NCBI GenBank assembly: GCA_041490445.1
Contig: JBGPTF010000007.1
Span: 1 to 64,000 of the forward strand
Reading direction: 5' to 3'
Length of the DNA: 64,000 bases
From: JBGPTF01 sp041490445
Lineage (GTDB): Bacteria; Acidobacteriota; Terriglobia; Acidiferrales; UBA7541
In this document: piece by piece, positions 38,337 to 46,377 of the stretch
Numbering within the stretch: position 1 is the first letter of the stretch
Layout: the number at the start of each line of letters is the position of its first letter
Translations under genes and position numbers: made by a program
The notes under the pieces: model-generated
What the model saw: the letters and a program-made list of their open reading frames with translations, nothing else
The model's database searches: none
Told to the model about the DNA's origin: nothing

Positions 38337-39362
38337 ATGGCTACCGATACATTGCCCGCTCTGACAAAGAAAGATTTTCAGACCGACCAGGAGGTGCGCT
38401 GGTGCCCCGGCTGCGGCGACTACGCCATTCTCTCGGCGGTGCAGTCGGTGTTTCCCGAGCTCGGCATTCCCCGCGAGAAATTTGTCGTGGTTTCGGGGAT
38501 CGGCTGCTCCAGCCGCTTCCCCTATTACATGAACACCTACGGCTTTCATTCCATCCACGGGCGCGCGCCGGCGGTGGCAACCGGAATCAAGCTGATGCGT
38601 CCGGACCTGGAGGTCTGGGTGGCGACGGGCGACGGCGATGCGCTTTCGATCGGTGGCAATCATACGATTCACATGCTGCGCCGCAACGTCGGTTTGAAGG
38701 TTCTCCTCTTCAATAACCGGATTTACGGTTTGACGAAGGGCCAGTATTCCCCAACGTCCGAATTCGGCAAGAAGACGAAATCCACGCCGTTTGGTTCGCC
38801 GGACCGCCCGTTTAATCCGATTTCACTCGCGATCGGCTCGGAAGCCACGTTTGTAGCGCGCTCGGTGGACATTTTCCAGCAGCACTTGAAAGAAACGATC
38901 AAGCGGGCCGCTGCGCATCGAGGCGCGGCATTTGTCGAAATCCTGCAGAATTGCAACATCTTCAACGACGGGGCGTGGTCCAACCTGACCGAGAAAGATG
39001 TTCGCAGCGAGCACGTCGTTCAGTTGGAGAATGGGAAGCCGCTCATCTTCGGCAAGAACCGCGACAAGGGAATTCGCCTCCGCGGCTTCGACCTCGAAGT
39101 GGTCCAGCTCGGCAACGGCGTGAAGGAAAGCGACTTGCTGGTGCACGACGAACATCACCCGCGGTCGGCGTATGCCTTCATGCTATCGCACATGGAGCAG
39201 CGGCCCGGCTTCCCGACACCGATCGGCGTTCTGCGCGCGTATGACGATCTGCCGCCCTACGAAGAAGTCGTCAACCAACAGATCCAGGATGTGATCGCGA
39301 AGCGCGGGCGCGGCGACATCGCGAAACTTCTCCTCGAAGGCGACACCTGGGTCGTCAAGTAA
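38337..39362 (+). CDS. korB: 2-oxoacid:ferredoxin oxidoreductase, beta subunit
   Basis: The TPP- and cluster-binding subunit, 341 aa. It has WCPGCGDYAILSAVQ (cluster cysteines), SGIGCSSRFPYYMNTYGFHSIHGRA, and the TPP-binding GDGDALSIGGNH...NNRIYGLTKGQYSPTS. The frame is open far upstream within korA, but GGAGA seven bases before the ATG at 38337 and the conserved N-terminus set the start. Ferredoxin-linked KOR suits a reductive or microaerobic tricarboxylic acid cycle; the direction cannot be told here. Confidence 0.94.
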   Translation: MATDTLPALTKKDFQTDQEVRWCPGCGDYAILSAVQSVFPELGIPREKFVVVSGIGCSSRFPYYMNTYGFHSIHGRAPAVATGIKLMRPDLEVWVATGDGDALSIGGNHTIHMLRRNVGLKVLLFNNRIYGLTKGQYSPTSEFGKKTKSTPFGSPDRPFNPISLAIGSEATFVARSVDIFQQHLKETIKRAAAHRGAAFVEILQNCNIFNDGAWSNLTEKDVRSEHVVQLENGKPLIFGKNRDKGIRLRGFDLEVVQLGNGVKESDLLVHDEHHPRSAYAFMLSHMEQRPGFPTPIGVLRAYDDLPPYEEVVNQQIQDVIAKRGRGDIAKLLLEGDTWVVK

Positions 39363-39564
39363 GACCACTCTCCGAATTGAAAACGCTCCGGGCGCTGCGG
39401 CGAAGCCAGCCGCGCGCCCCAATTGTTTTCACCGCTGCCGTGCGCGACAACATGACCGGCAAGATCGGCAGCGTGATCGCGCCGCTCCAAGTGGAGTAGA
39501 ACGGGCCACGCCTCCATAAATTGTTCGGGCGAGAAACCTAGAACGGGGCTGGTTTCAACGGGTT

Positions 39565-40842
39565 TCAGCGTGAAGAAGTGCCGGACGCGGGTGCGCGATT
39601 GCGCGCGAGAATGGCGCCGAGGTTGGGCAATTGTCCGATGGCGTGATTGCGCACGGCGGCGAACTCATTCCAGTCGCGCCGCGCGACCGGCTCCGCCGAT
39701 GGCAGCGACAGCCGCTCGAAATTCAGAAACTGCCCGTGGCGCTCGATGCGGAAATCGAGGTGCGGCCCGGTGGCGAGACCGGTCATGCCGACCAGGCCGA
39801 TGCGCTGGCCTTCATTGACGCGCTGCCCCGCGCGCACCAGGACCCGCGAAAGGTGCATGTAATAAGTCTCGTAGCCGTTCGTGTGCAGGACTTCCACCAG
39901 GTTCCCTGCGCCGCCCTTCCGCCCCGCGAATACCACTTTGCCTTCACCGATGGATTGCACCGGCGTGCCAATGGGCGCGCCATAGTCGGTCCCCAGGTGC
40001 GGGCGGTAACGGCGCAAGATCGGATGGAAGCGGTGCGCGCTGAAGTGCGACGTCACCGGGGCGGCAAATTTGAGCGGCGAGTGGAGAAACGCTTTTTTCA
40101 GCGACTTCCCTTCCGGCGTGAAATAGGTTTCGCGACCCGACCCATCGTGAAACAGAATGGCGCGGTACGCGTGTCCGTCATTGTTGTATTCGGCAGCCAG
40201 GATCCGGCCGTAGCTCACCACCGTTCCGTTGGTGAGCTTCTTGCGCTCGAGCACGACGCGAAACGTGTCGCCGGGGCGCGTATCGGTGTAGAAATCGAGG
40301 TCGTAGCCGAAGATGTCCGCCAGTCGCATCGCCAGCTCGGGCCGTTCGCCGATGTCCGTGATGCCTTCAAACAGCGACCCGTGAACTTCGCCACCCACCC
40401 CCACCGTCTCGGTGACGGAGGGAATCGTCTGGATCTCGGCGCGGAAATCGCCGCCTTCCGGCCGGACCCAGAGCATCCGGTCGGCATCAATTCGGTACCG
40501 CAGGGCGCGAAGCTCGCCCAAAACGGAGCGTCCGATTGCGAGCTCATTGCCGGCGCGAAGCTGCCGAAGGTCAAAAACCGGTTGAACGGAAGCGGCCAGC
40601 TCCGCGGTCGTGCCAGCATCAATTCCAAAGCGCTGGAGAAAAACATTGAAGGGCAGTCCGCGAGGGACGGCGGATTCGGAAAACAGCACAACCTGGGATT
40701 GTAGGTGCTCCGCCCGGGCTTCCGTGCGCCGAGCCTGTTCGGCGAGGTCCCGTTCGATGGAGGAATCCGAGTAAAGAAAGGCCGCGGAGGAGATGACAAC
40801 CAGTCCTAGAACTGCCCCCGGCACCCAGAGTTTTCGGTTCAC
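39565..40842 (-). CDS. M23 family metallopeptidase (LytM-type cell-wall hydrolase)
   Basis: A 425-aa envelope protein with an N-terminal anchor or signal (VPGAVLGLVVISSAAFL), an OapA/LysM-like middle region (PRGLPFNVFLQRFGIDAGTT, RAGNELAIGRS) and a C-terminal M23 domain. Zinc-site motifs are RPHLGTDYGAP (HxxxD) and TGPHLDFRIERHG, where the usual HxH is H-L-D. The GTG start has AAGGGG six bases upstream. A putative promoter is TTGGCT (40913-40918), 18 bp, TATCCT (40889-40894). It probably trims peptidoglycan crosslinks during growth or division; the HxD variant occurs in some active homologues, so activity cannot be judged. Confidence 0.85.
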   Translation of the reverse strand: MNRKLWVPGAVLGLVVISSAAFLYSDSSIERDLAEQARRTEARAEHLQSQVVLFSESAVPRGLPFNVFLQRFGIDAGTTAELAASVQPVFDLRQLRAGNELAIGRSVLGELRALRYRIDADRMLWVRPEGGDFRAEIQTIPSVTETVGVGGEVHGSLFEGITDIGERPELAMRLADIFGYDLDFYTDTRPGDTFRVVLERKKLTNGTVVSYGRILAAEYNNDGHAYRAILFHDGSGRETYFTPEGKSLKKAFLHSPLKFAAPVTSHFSAHRFHPILRRYRPHLGTDYGAPIGTPVQSIGEGKVVFAGRKGGAGNLVEVLHTNGYETYYMHLSRVLVRAGQRVNEGQRIGLVGMTGLATGPHLDFRIERHGQFLNFERLSLPSAEPVARRDWNEFAAVRNHAIGQLPNLGAILARNRAPASGTSSR

Positions 40843-40918
40843 CCTATACCCCTTCTTCCCGCAGAAGATCCGCCCCCAAAGGTCATGAAGGATAAACTAT
40901 TTAGCGGTTGGCAGCCAA

Positions 40919-41191
40919 GTGCTAATTCTTGCCCGGTGTGCCGGGCAGTAACCCCAGGGCAGCGGCGGCAACCGCAAACGGTTGCCTAGTTCGGGAAGTT
41001 GGGAATCTGATTGACCCAGGTAGTGGCGCCAAAGGCCTGCATTTTCAGGTAATTCCGGTGGGGCGCTTTGGAGCGGGGCTTGCAGGTATTTCCGTGCTGG
41101 CGGCTCCCGACTTCCCACCGGGACACGCCTCTCCGCAGGAATTAAGTCGTTCACGGAGAATGCTCCTCGTGAACCGACCGGAGGCCACACG
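40919..41191. other. Intergenic region with a strong hairpin
   Basis: No gene seen. A 7-bp perfect stem with a four-base loop (TGCCCGG/CCGGGCA, 40930-40947) lies upstream of the M23 gene's putative -35. There is no T-tract on either strand. The right end carries GGAGG (41180-41184) for the next gene. Confidence 0.5.
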
Positions 41192-41446
41192 ATGGATGGA
41201 TCCCTGTTCTTCTCTCCCACGAATTCCCCATACCCCGGCGAGCAGCCCTGCCCGGAATGCGGGCAGATGTTCCAGCCGCGTACAGCCGACGCTGGTGCGG
41301 AGGAACTCTGCGACACGTGCTATGAAGCCCAGTTCGAACCGCTGAAGACGCCGCGATGGAAAACGAACGGACGCAGACCCCGCGCGCTGCGTCTGCCCAC
41401 GATGGCGCGCTCGCGCCATACGCGCGGTTCATCCATGACACCTTAA
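41192..41446 (+). CDS. Small zinc-ribbon protein, 84 aa
   Basis: Begins MDGSLFFSPTNSPYPGEQ and has two cysteine pairs, CPECGQMF and CDTCYEAQF, spaced 19 residues apart, suited to binding one zinc. The C-terminal half is basic (RWKTNGRRPRALRL). GGAGG seven bases before the ATG is a strong ribosome site, the main reason to call it a gene. It lies between the divergent M23 gene and a convergent transpeptidase gene. Function unknown; a nucleic-acid- or protein-binding role is only a guess. Confidence 0.6.
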   Translation: MDGSLFFSPTNSPYPGEQPCPECGQMFQPRTADAGAEELCDTCYEAQFEPLKTPRWKTNGRRPRALRLPTMARSRHTRGSSMTP

Positions 41447-41465
41447 GCTTGCAGGGGATGGAAGC

Positions 41466-42584
41466 CTAGTTCGGATTGAGACTGGCCGAAGCCGAGGTCG
41501 AAGTGGTGGCAGGCCGGCTTTCCGCGAAATAGTTGTGCTCGTGCAGGCCGCGATAGATCCGCCCGGCCACATCGGCGGCGCGGGGCCCGCTGACGCGCCG
41601 GCTACTACCGCGCAGCAGAACCACCAGCACGATTTTCGGGTTTGCCTGATCCGCGTAGGAAACGAACCAGCCCAGCCGCCCGCCCTTCGAGTGGTCGTCG
41701 CAGGTGCCTGTCTTGCCCAGAGCCTGCTCGCCGTCCGGATCGTAGCTCTGGCGTCCGGTGCCGTAGAGCACCGCCGCCAGCATTCCCTCCCGCAGTTCCG
41801 GCAGCAATGGCTGGATGTTCAAATGCCGCTTCAGCCGGGGCGTGAAATTCTGTCGTTCTTCCTCGGTGCGCGGGTACTGCAGGTAGTACATGTCGCCGCC
41901 GTTCGCGAAAGTCGCGACCAGCGAGGCGAGCTGCAGCGGCGTGATGTTGATTCCCTCGCCGAAGCTGGACATGCGGGCCACCCCGCCATAGGCCGGCGGC
42001 TCCGCCGGGAATGTTCCGGGCTGCTCTTCAGGAACCATGTAGGCGGCGCGCTCACCCAGACCCAGTTGCCGCGCGTAGCGCGAGACTGTCGCGAAGCCGA
42101 GCCGGCGGCCCAGCTCCTCGAAAAACGTGTTGTTCGAATGCGCCATCGCCTCGGTCAGATCCATGTAGCGGCGGCGGCCGATGGGCAGCATCGTATCGCG
42201 CGTGATGATTCCTTCATCGAGCGCCGCGAGCGCGATCACGGGCTTGATCGTCGAGCAGGGTTCAAATCCCGAAGAGAACGCCATCTGCTGGTTGACGATG
42301 GAAAGGATCCGGCCGTTGGTCGGATCCATAGCGAGCACGGAGCCGTTCGCGCGGCCCAGAGCCTCAACCGCGATGTCGCGCACGACCGGGTCGTCATACG
42401 CGGCCACGTCACCCTTCGTCGAATCCGCAAGCGTGGGAATATAACCGCGGGAATGTTTTCGAGCGGAGTACTTCGCGTTTTTCGAGCGGCTGCGCGGCGC
42501 CGTCCAGGCCACCGAACTGCCCGCAAGCAAAAGGGCGAGCAGTATCGCAACGAACGGCGAGGCGGGCTGGCGGAACGTTCTCAT
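41466..42584 (-). CDS. Penicillin-binding transpeptidase-domain protein
   Basis: A 372-aa exported protein with a signal peptide (FVAILLALLLAGSSVAWTA) and a transpeptidase domain holding all three active-site motifs: STIK (SxxK) in FEPCSTIKPVIAL, SNN (SxN) in MAHSNNTFFEEL, and KTGT in ALGKTGTCDDHS. It lacks the long N-terminal dimer domain of class B PBPs, so it is about half their size. It could be a D,D-transpeptidase or a class D-like enzyme; the PBP reading is preferred from GSVLAMDPTNGRILSIV. The promoter TTGCAA-18-TAGAAT at 42630-42659 lies upstream; the ATG or a TTG nine bases earlier could start it. Confidence 0.85.
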   Translation of the reverse strand: MRTFRQPASPFVAILLALLLAGSSVAWTAPRSRSKNAKYSARKHSRGYIPTLADSTKGDVAAYDDPVVRDIAVEALGRANGSVLAMDPTNGRILSIVNQQMAFSSGFEPCSTIKPVIALAALDEGIITRDTMLPIGRRRYMDLTEAMAHSNNTFFEELGRRLGFATVSRYARQLGLGERAAYMVPEEQPGTFPAEPPAYGGVARMSSFGEGINITPLQLASLVATFANGGDMYYLQYPRTEEERQNFTPRLKRHLNIQPLLPELREGMLAAVLYGTGRQSYDPDGEQALGKTGTCDDHSKGGRLGWFVSYADQANPKIVLVVLLRGSSRRVSGPRAADVAGRIYRGLHEHNYFAESRPATTSTSASASLNPN

Positions 42585-42629
42585 AGACTCCAAGCGCCTG
42601 CCGCCGAATGGGCAGCAGGCGCTAAACGA

Positions 42630-42659
42630 ATTCTAGGGAAACTAGTAGGTAGGTTGCAA
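42630..42659 (-). promoter_or_regulatory. Putative promoter of the transpeptidase gene
   Basis: On the minus strand TTGCAA (42654-42659), 18-bp spacer, TAGAAT (42630-42635). The expected start near 42623 gives a leader of about 40 nt. Confidence 0.5.
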
Positions 42660-42769
42660 TAGGAAAGCGCGAAAAAGTGGTTGGCTGATCCGCGCAGTGA
42701 GACGGCGGAGTACTAATCGAAAGTACCACGAACAAATGGAGAAGTGGTTCGCAGACCCCTGTGCCGCGA

Positions 42770-43855
<1,086 letters not shown>

Positions 43856-43988
43856 CGTCCCACCTCTCGCCGAAGATTGAATCCCAAGCCCGGATGACCC
43901 GGTACCCGCGGCTGCCGGGGAGTTTACCAGAGAGTTCCGTTTCTCTGCGCGAACAGTCAACGAAGACGCAGGCTACCACAAGGCGAAG

Positions 43989-44017
43989 AAAAAGCAAATA
44001 GCTTATTTTCGCTATTT
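43989..44017 (-). terminator. Intrinsic terminator after hbd
   Basis: On the minus strand a 7-bp stem AAATAGC/GCTATTT with an eight-base loop (43996-44017) followed by GC and five T (43989-43993). It lies about 30 bp past the hbd stop and upstream of recA, separating the two transcripts. Confidence 0.65.
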
Positions 44018-44044
44018 CGCTCCGGACAGGATCCCGAATCCTCT

Positions 44045-44902
44045 TCAGTATTTGTAGAACCCGCGGCCGGATTTGCGGCCGAGCCAGCCCGCCGCCACCA
44101 ACTTTCGCAACAATGGGCAGGCGCGGTACTTCGGGTCGCCGAATCCTTTGTAGAGCACTTCGAGGATGTCCACGCACACGTCGAGCCCGATAAAATCCGC
44201 CAGTTCGAGCGGGCCCATCGGGTGATTCATCCCCAGCTTCATCACTGCGTCCACCGCTTCGGGCGTGGCGACGCCCTCCATGACGCAGAACGCCGCTTCG
44301 TTGATCAGCGGCATCAGGACGCGGTTCGATACAAAGCCGGGCGCGTCATTCACCGCCACCGGCTTCTTTTCGAGTTTTTCGGCGAGTGCCATGGTGAGCG
44401 CAAACGTCTCGTCGCTCGTCTGCAGCCCGCGAATCACTTCGACAAGCACCATCACCGGCACCGGATTCATGAAGTGCATGCCGATGAAGCGGTCGGGGCG
44501 GCTGGTGATGGCGGCGAGCGCCGTAATCGAAATCGAGGACGTATTGCTCGCGATAATCACGCCGGGGCGTAGCACCGCGTCCACGTCTTTCAGCACGCGC
44601 GTTTTCAGATCCCATTGTTCCGGCACCGCTTCGACGACGAAGTCCGCCTGCGCCAGCGAGCCAGCATCCGTTGTCGGCTGGATGCGCGCGAGAATCGCGG
44701 GCTTGTCGGCCTCCGTGATCTTGCCCTTCTTCGCTTCGCGGTCGAGATTCTTGCCGATCGTATCCAGGCCGCGGTCGAGGAAGCGCTTCTCCACGTCGCG
44801 CACGATTACCGTGTAGCCGGACCGCGCAAACACGTGCGCGATTCCGTTGCCCATCGTGCCCGCGCCGAGCACGCCAATTGTCTTGATGCCGTCGAGATTC
44901 AT
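44045..44902 (-). CDS. hbd: 3-hydroxybutyryl-CoA dehydrogenase
   Basis: Oxidises 3-hydroxyacyl-CoA with NAD(P). The 285-aa protein has the Rossmann motif IGVLGAGTMGNGIA, VVEAVPE, SNTSSISITALA, the catalytic-His region RFIGMHFMNPVPVM, and the C-terminal VNDAPGFVSNRVLMPLINEA and LELADFIGLD. GGGAG supports the ATG. It follows a thiolase by about 100 bp on the same strand; together they suit fatty-acid or short-chain acyl-CoA metabolism (butyrate or polyhydroxybutyrate routes cannot be distinguished). Likely cotranscribed from the thiolase promoter. Confidence 0.93.
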   Translation of the reverse strand: MNLDGIKTIGVLGAGTMGNGIAHVFARSGYTVIVRDVEKRFLDRGLDTIGKNLDREAKKGKITEADKPAILARIQPTTDAGSLAQADFVVEAVPEQWDLKTRVLKDVDAVLRPGVIIASNTSSISITALAAITSRPDRFIGMHFMNPVPVMVLVEVIRGLQTSDETFALTMALAEKLEKKPVAVNDAPGFVSNRVLMPLINEAAFCVMEGVATPEAVDAVMKLGMNHPMGPLELADFIGLDVCVDILEVLYKGFGDPKYRACPLLRKLVAAGWLGRKSGRGFYKY

Positions 44903-44924
44903 GCCAGCTCCCGTCGCGATGTAA

Positions 44925-44960
44925 GAAGCAGAAGAAGCAAAGGAATCACAGGAAGCAGAG
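44925..44960 (+). repeat. 9-bp minisatellite, second locus, four copies
   Basis: Four 9-bp units (GAAGCAGAA, GAAGCAAAG, GAATCACAG, GAAGCAGAG) lie in the spacer between thiolase and hbd. The unit is the same, in another phase, as the array at 21188-21268. Confidence 0.7.
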
Positions 44961-45003
44961 AAAGGTCAAGCGCGCATGGCACCCAAAAACAAGAGCAAAC
45001 AAC

Positions 45004-46188
45004 TCAGCGCTCGACAGCAAGGGCGACGGCGTTGCCTCCGCCGAGGCAAAGCGCCGCGATGCCGCGTTTCACATTGCACCGCTGCATTTCGTAGAGCAGC
45101 GTGACAAGGATACGCGCGCCGGAAGCGCCGATTGGATGTCCCAGCGCCACCGCGCCGCCATTCACGTTCACCTTCTGCGGATCGAGCCGCAACTGGCGCG
45201 TCACGGCGATCGCCGCAACGGCAAACGCTTCGTTCAACTCGACCAGGTCAACGTCCTTATCGCGGTCCCAGCCGGTCTTCTGGAGGATTTTCTCGACCGC
45301 ATCCACCGGCGCCATCATCACCCATTTCGGCTCGACGCCGCTCACGGCCTGCGCCACGATGCGCGCCATCGGCTGCTTCCCCATCCGCGCGGCGGCGCGT
45401 TCGCTGGTGACGACGAGCGCCGCGGCGCCGTCGTTCGTTCCCGGCGCATTCCCCGCGGTCACCGTGCCGCCGTCTTTCTTGAACGCGGGCTTCAGCTTCG
45501 CGAGCGTTTCCATCGTCGTGTCTTCGCGCGGCGATTCGTCCGTCTTGAAGATCACCGCCGCGCCCTTCTTTTGCGGCACTTCGACCGGCAGAATCTGTTC
45601 GCCGAAGAAGCATGATTTGATGGCGTGAATCGCGCGGCGATGGCTTTCCACAGCGAACGCGTCCTGCTCCTGTCGCGTGATCTTGTACTTCTCGGCGACC
45701 AATTCGCCGGTCATGCCCATGTGAAAGTCTTCGTACGCGTCCCACAGCCCGTCACGAATCATCGAATCGATGAGCTGACCATCGCCGAGACGGTAGCCGG
45801 TGCGCGCCTGCGTCAGCAGATAGGGGCAGTTCGACATGGACTCCATGCCGCCGGCGACCACGATGCCCGATTCGCCAAGCGCCACCGCCTGCGCCGCCAG
45901 GGCCACGGACTTCAGCCCCGAGCCGCAAACTTTATTGATCGTCATGGCCGCAACGCGCGGGTCGCACCCGCCGCCGAGCGCCGCCTGCCGCGCTGGATTC
46001 TGCCCCAGGCCAGCCTGCACCACGTTGCCCATGATTGCTTCGTCCACCTGCTTCGCCTCGATGCCGGCGCGGCGGATCGCTTCGGCGATGACCTTTCCGC
46101 CCAGCTCCGTGGCCGAAAGCGGCGCAAGCCCGCCCATGAATTTCCCGATTGCGGTGCGCACGGCGCTCAAAATGACCGGCTGGTCCAT
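45004..46188 (-). CDS. Acetyl-CoA C-acetyltransferase (thiolase)
   Basis: Condenses two acetyl-CoA, or cleaves 3-ketoacyl-CoA. The 394-aa enzyme shows INKVCGSGLKSVALA (nucleophilic Cys), GGMESMSNCPYL, VNVNGGAVALGHPIGASGARIL (His) and the terminal GIAALCLGGGNAVAL (second Cys). The ATG is preceded by AAGGAGAAG. Its promoter is at 46259-46288. The biosynthetic versus degradative role cannot be set from sequence; the hbd neighbour suggests either beta-oxidation or butyryl/PHB metabolism. Confidence 0.94.
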   Translation of the reverse strand: MDQPVILSAVRTAIGKFMGGLAPLSATELGGKVIAEAIRRAGIEAKQVDEAIMGNVVQAGLGQNPARQAALGGGCDPRVAAMTINKVCGSGLKSVALAAQAVALGESGIVVAGGMESMSNCPYLLTQARTGYRLGDGQLIDSMIRDGLWDAYEDFHMGMTGELVAEKYKITRQEQDAFAVESHRRAIHAIKSCFFGEQILPVEVPQKKGAAVIFKTDESPREDTTMETLAKLKPAFKKDGGTVTAGNAPGTNDGAAALVVTSERAAARMGKQPMARIVAQAVSGVEPKWVMMAPVDAVEKILQKTGWDRDKDVDLVELNEAFAVAAIAVTRQLRLDPQKVNVNGGAVALGHPIGASGARILVTLLYEMQRCNVKRGIAALCLGGGNAVALAVER

Positions 46189-46258
46189 GATCTCTTCTCC
46201 TTCGTCCTCGGAATGGTTTTCTCTGCCGGGCGGCGGCTTTTCTCTTTTGTCCTTGCCC

Positions 46259-46288
46259 AGTATAGGGCGCGCGGCAAGGCAGGGTCAA
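46259..46288 (-). promoter_or_regulatory. Promoter of thiolase-hbd
   Basis: On the minus strand TTGACC (46283-46288), 18-bp spacer, TATACT (46259-46264). The expected start near 46252 gives a leader of about 64 nt before thiolase. Confidence 0.75.
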
Positions 46289-46377
46289 TTTCGCAGCGAA
46301 ACGACAGCGTCGCGCTGGGCATTTCCGTTCTCTTGGCAAATCAGTTACGATGGAAAGACACGAGGATCGCTTCCCGA

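Noticed and set aside
45625..46377. Upstream extension of the helicase frame
   Set aside because: It is antisense to thiolase and its promoter; the helicase family begins at 46378.
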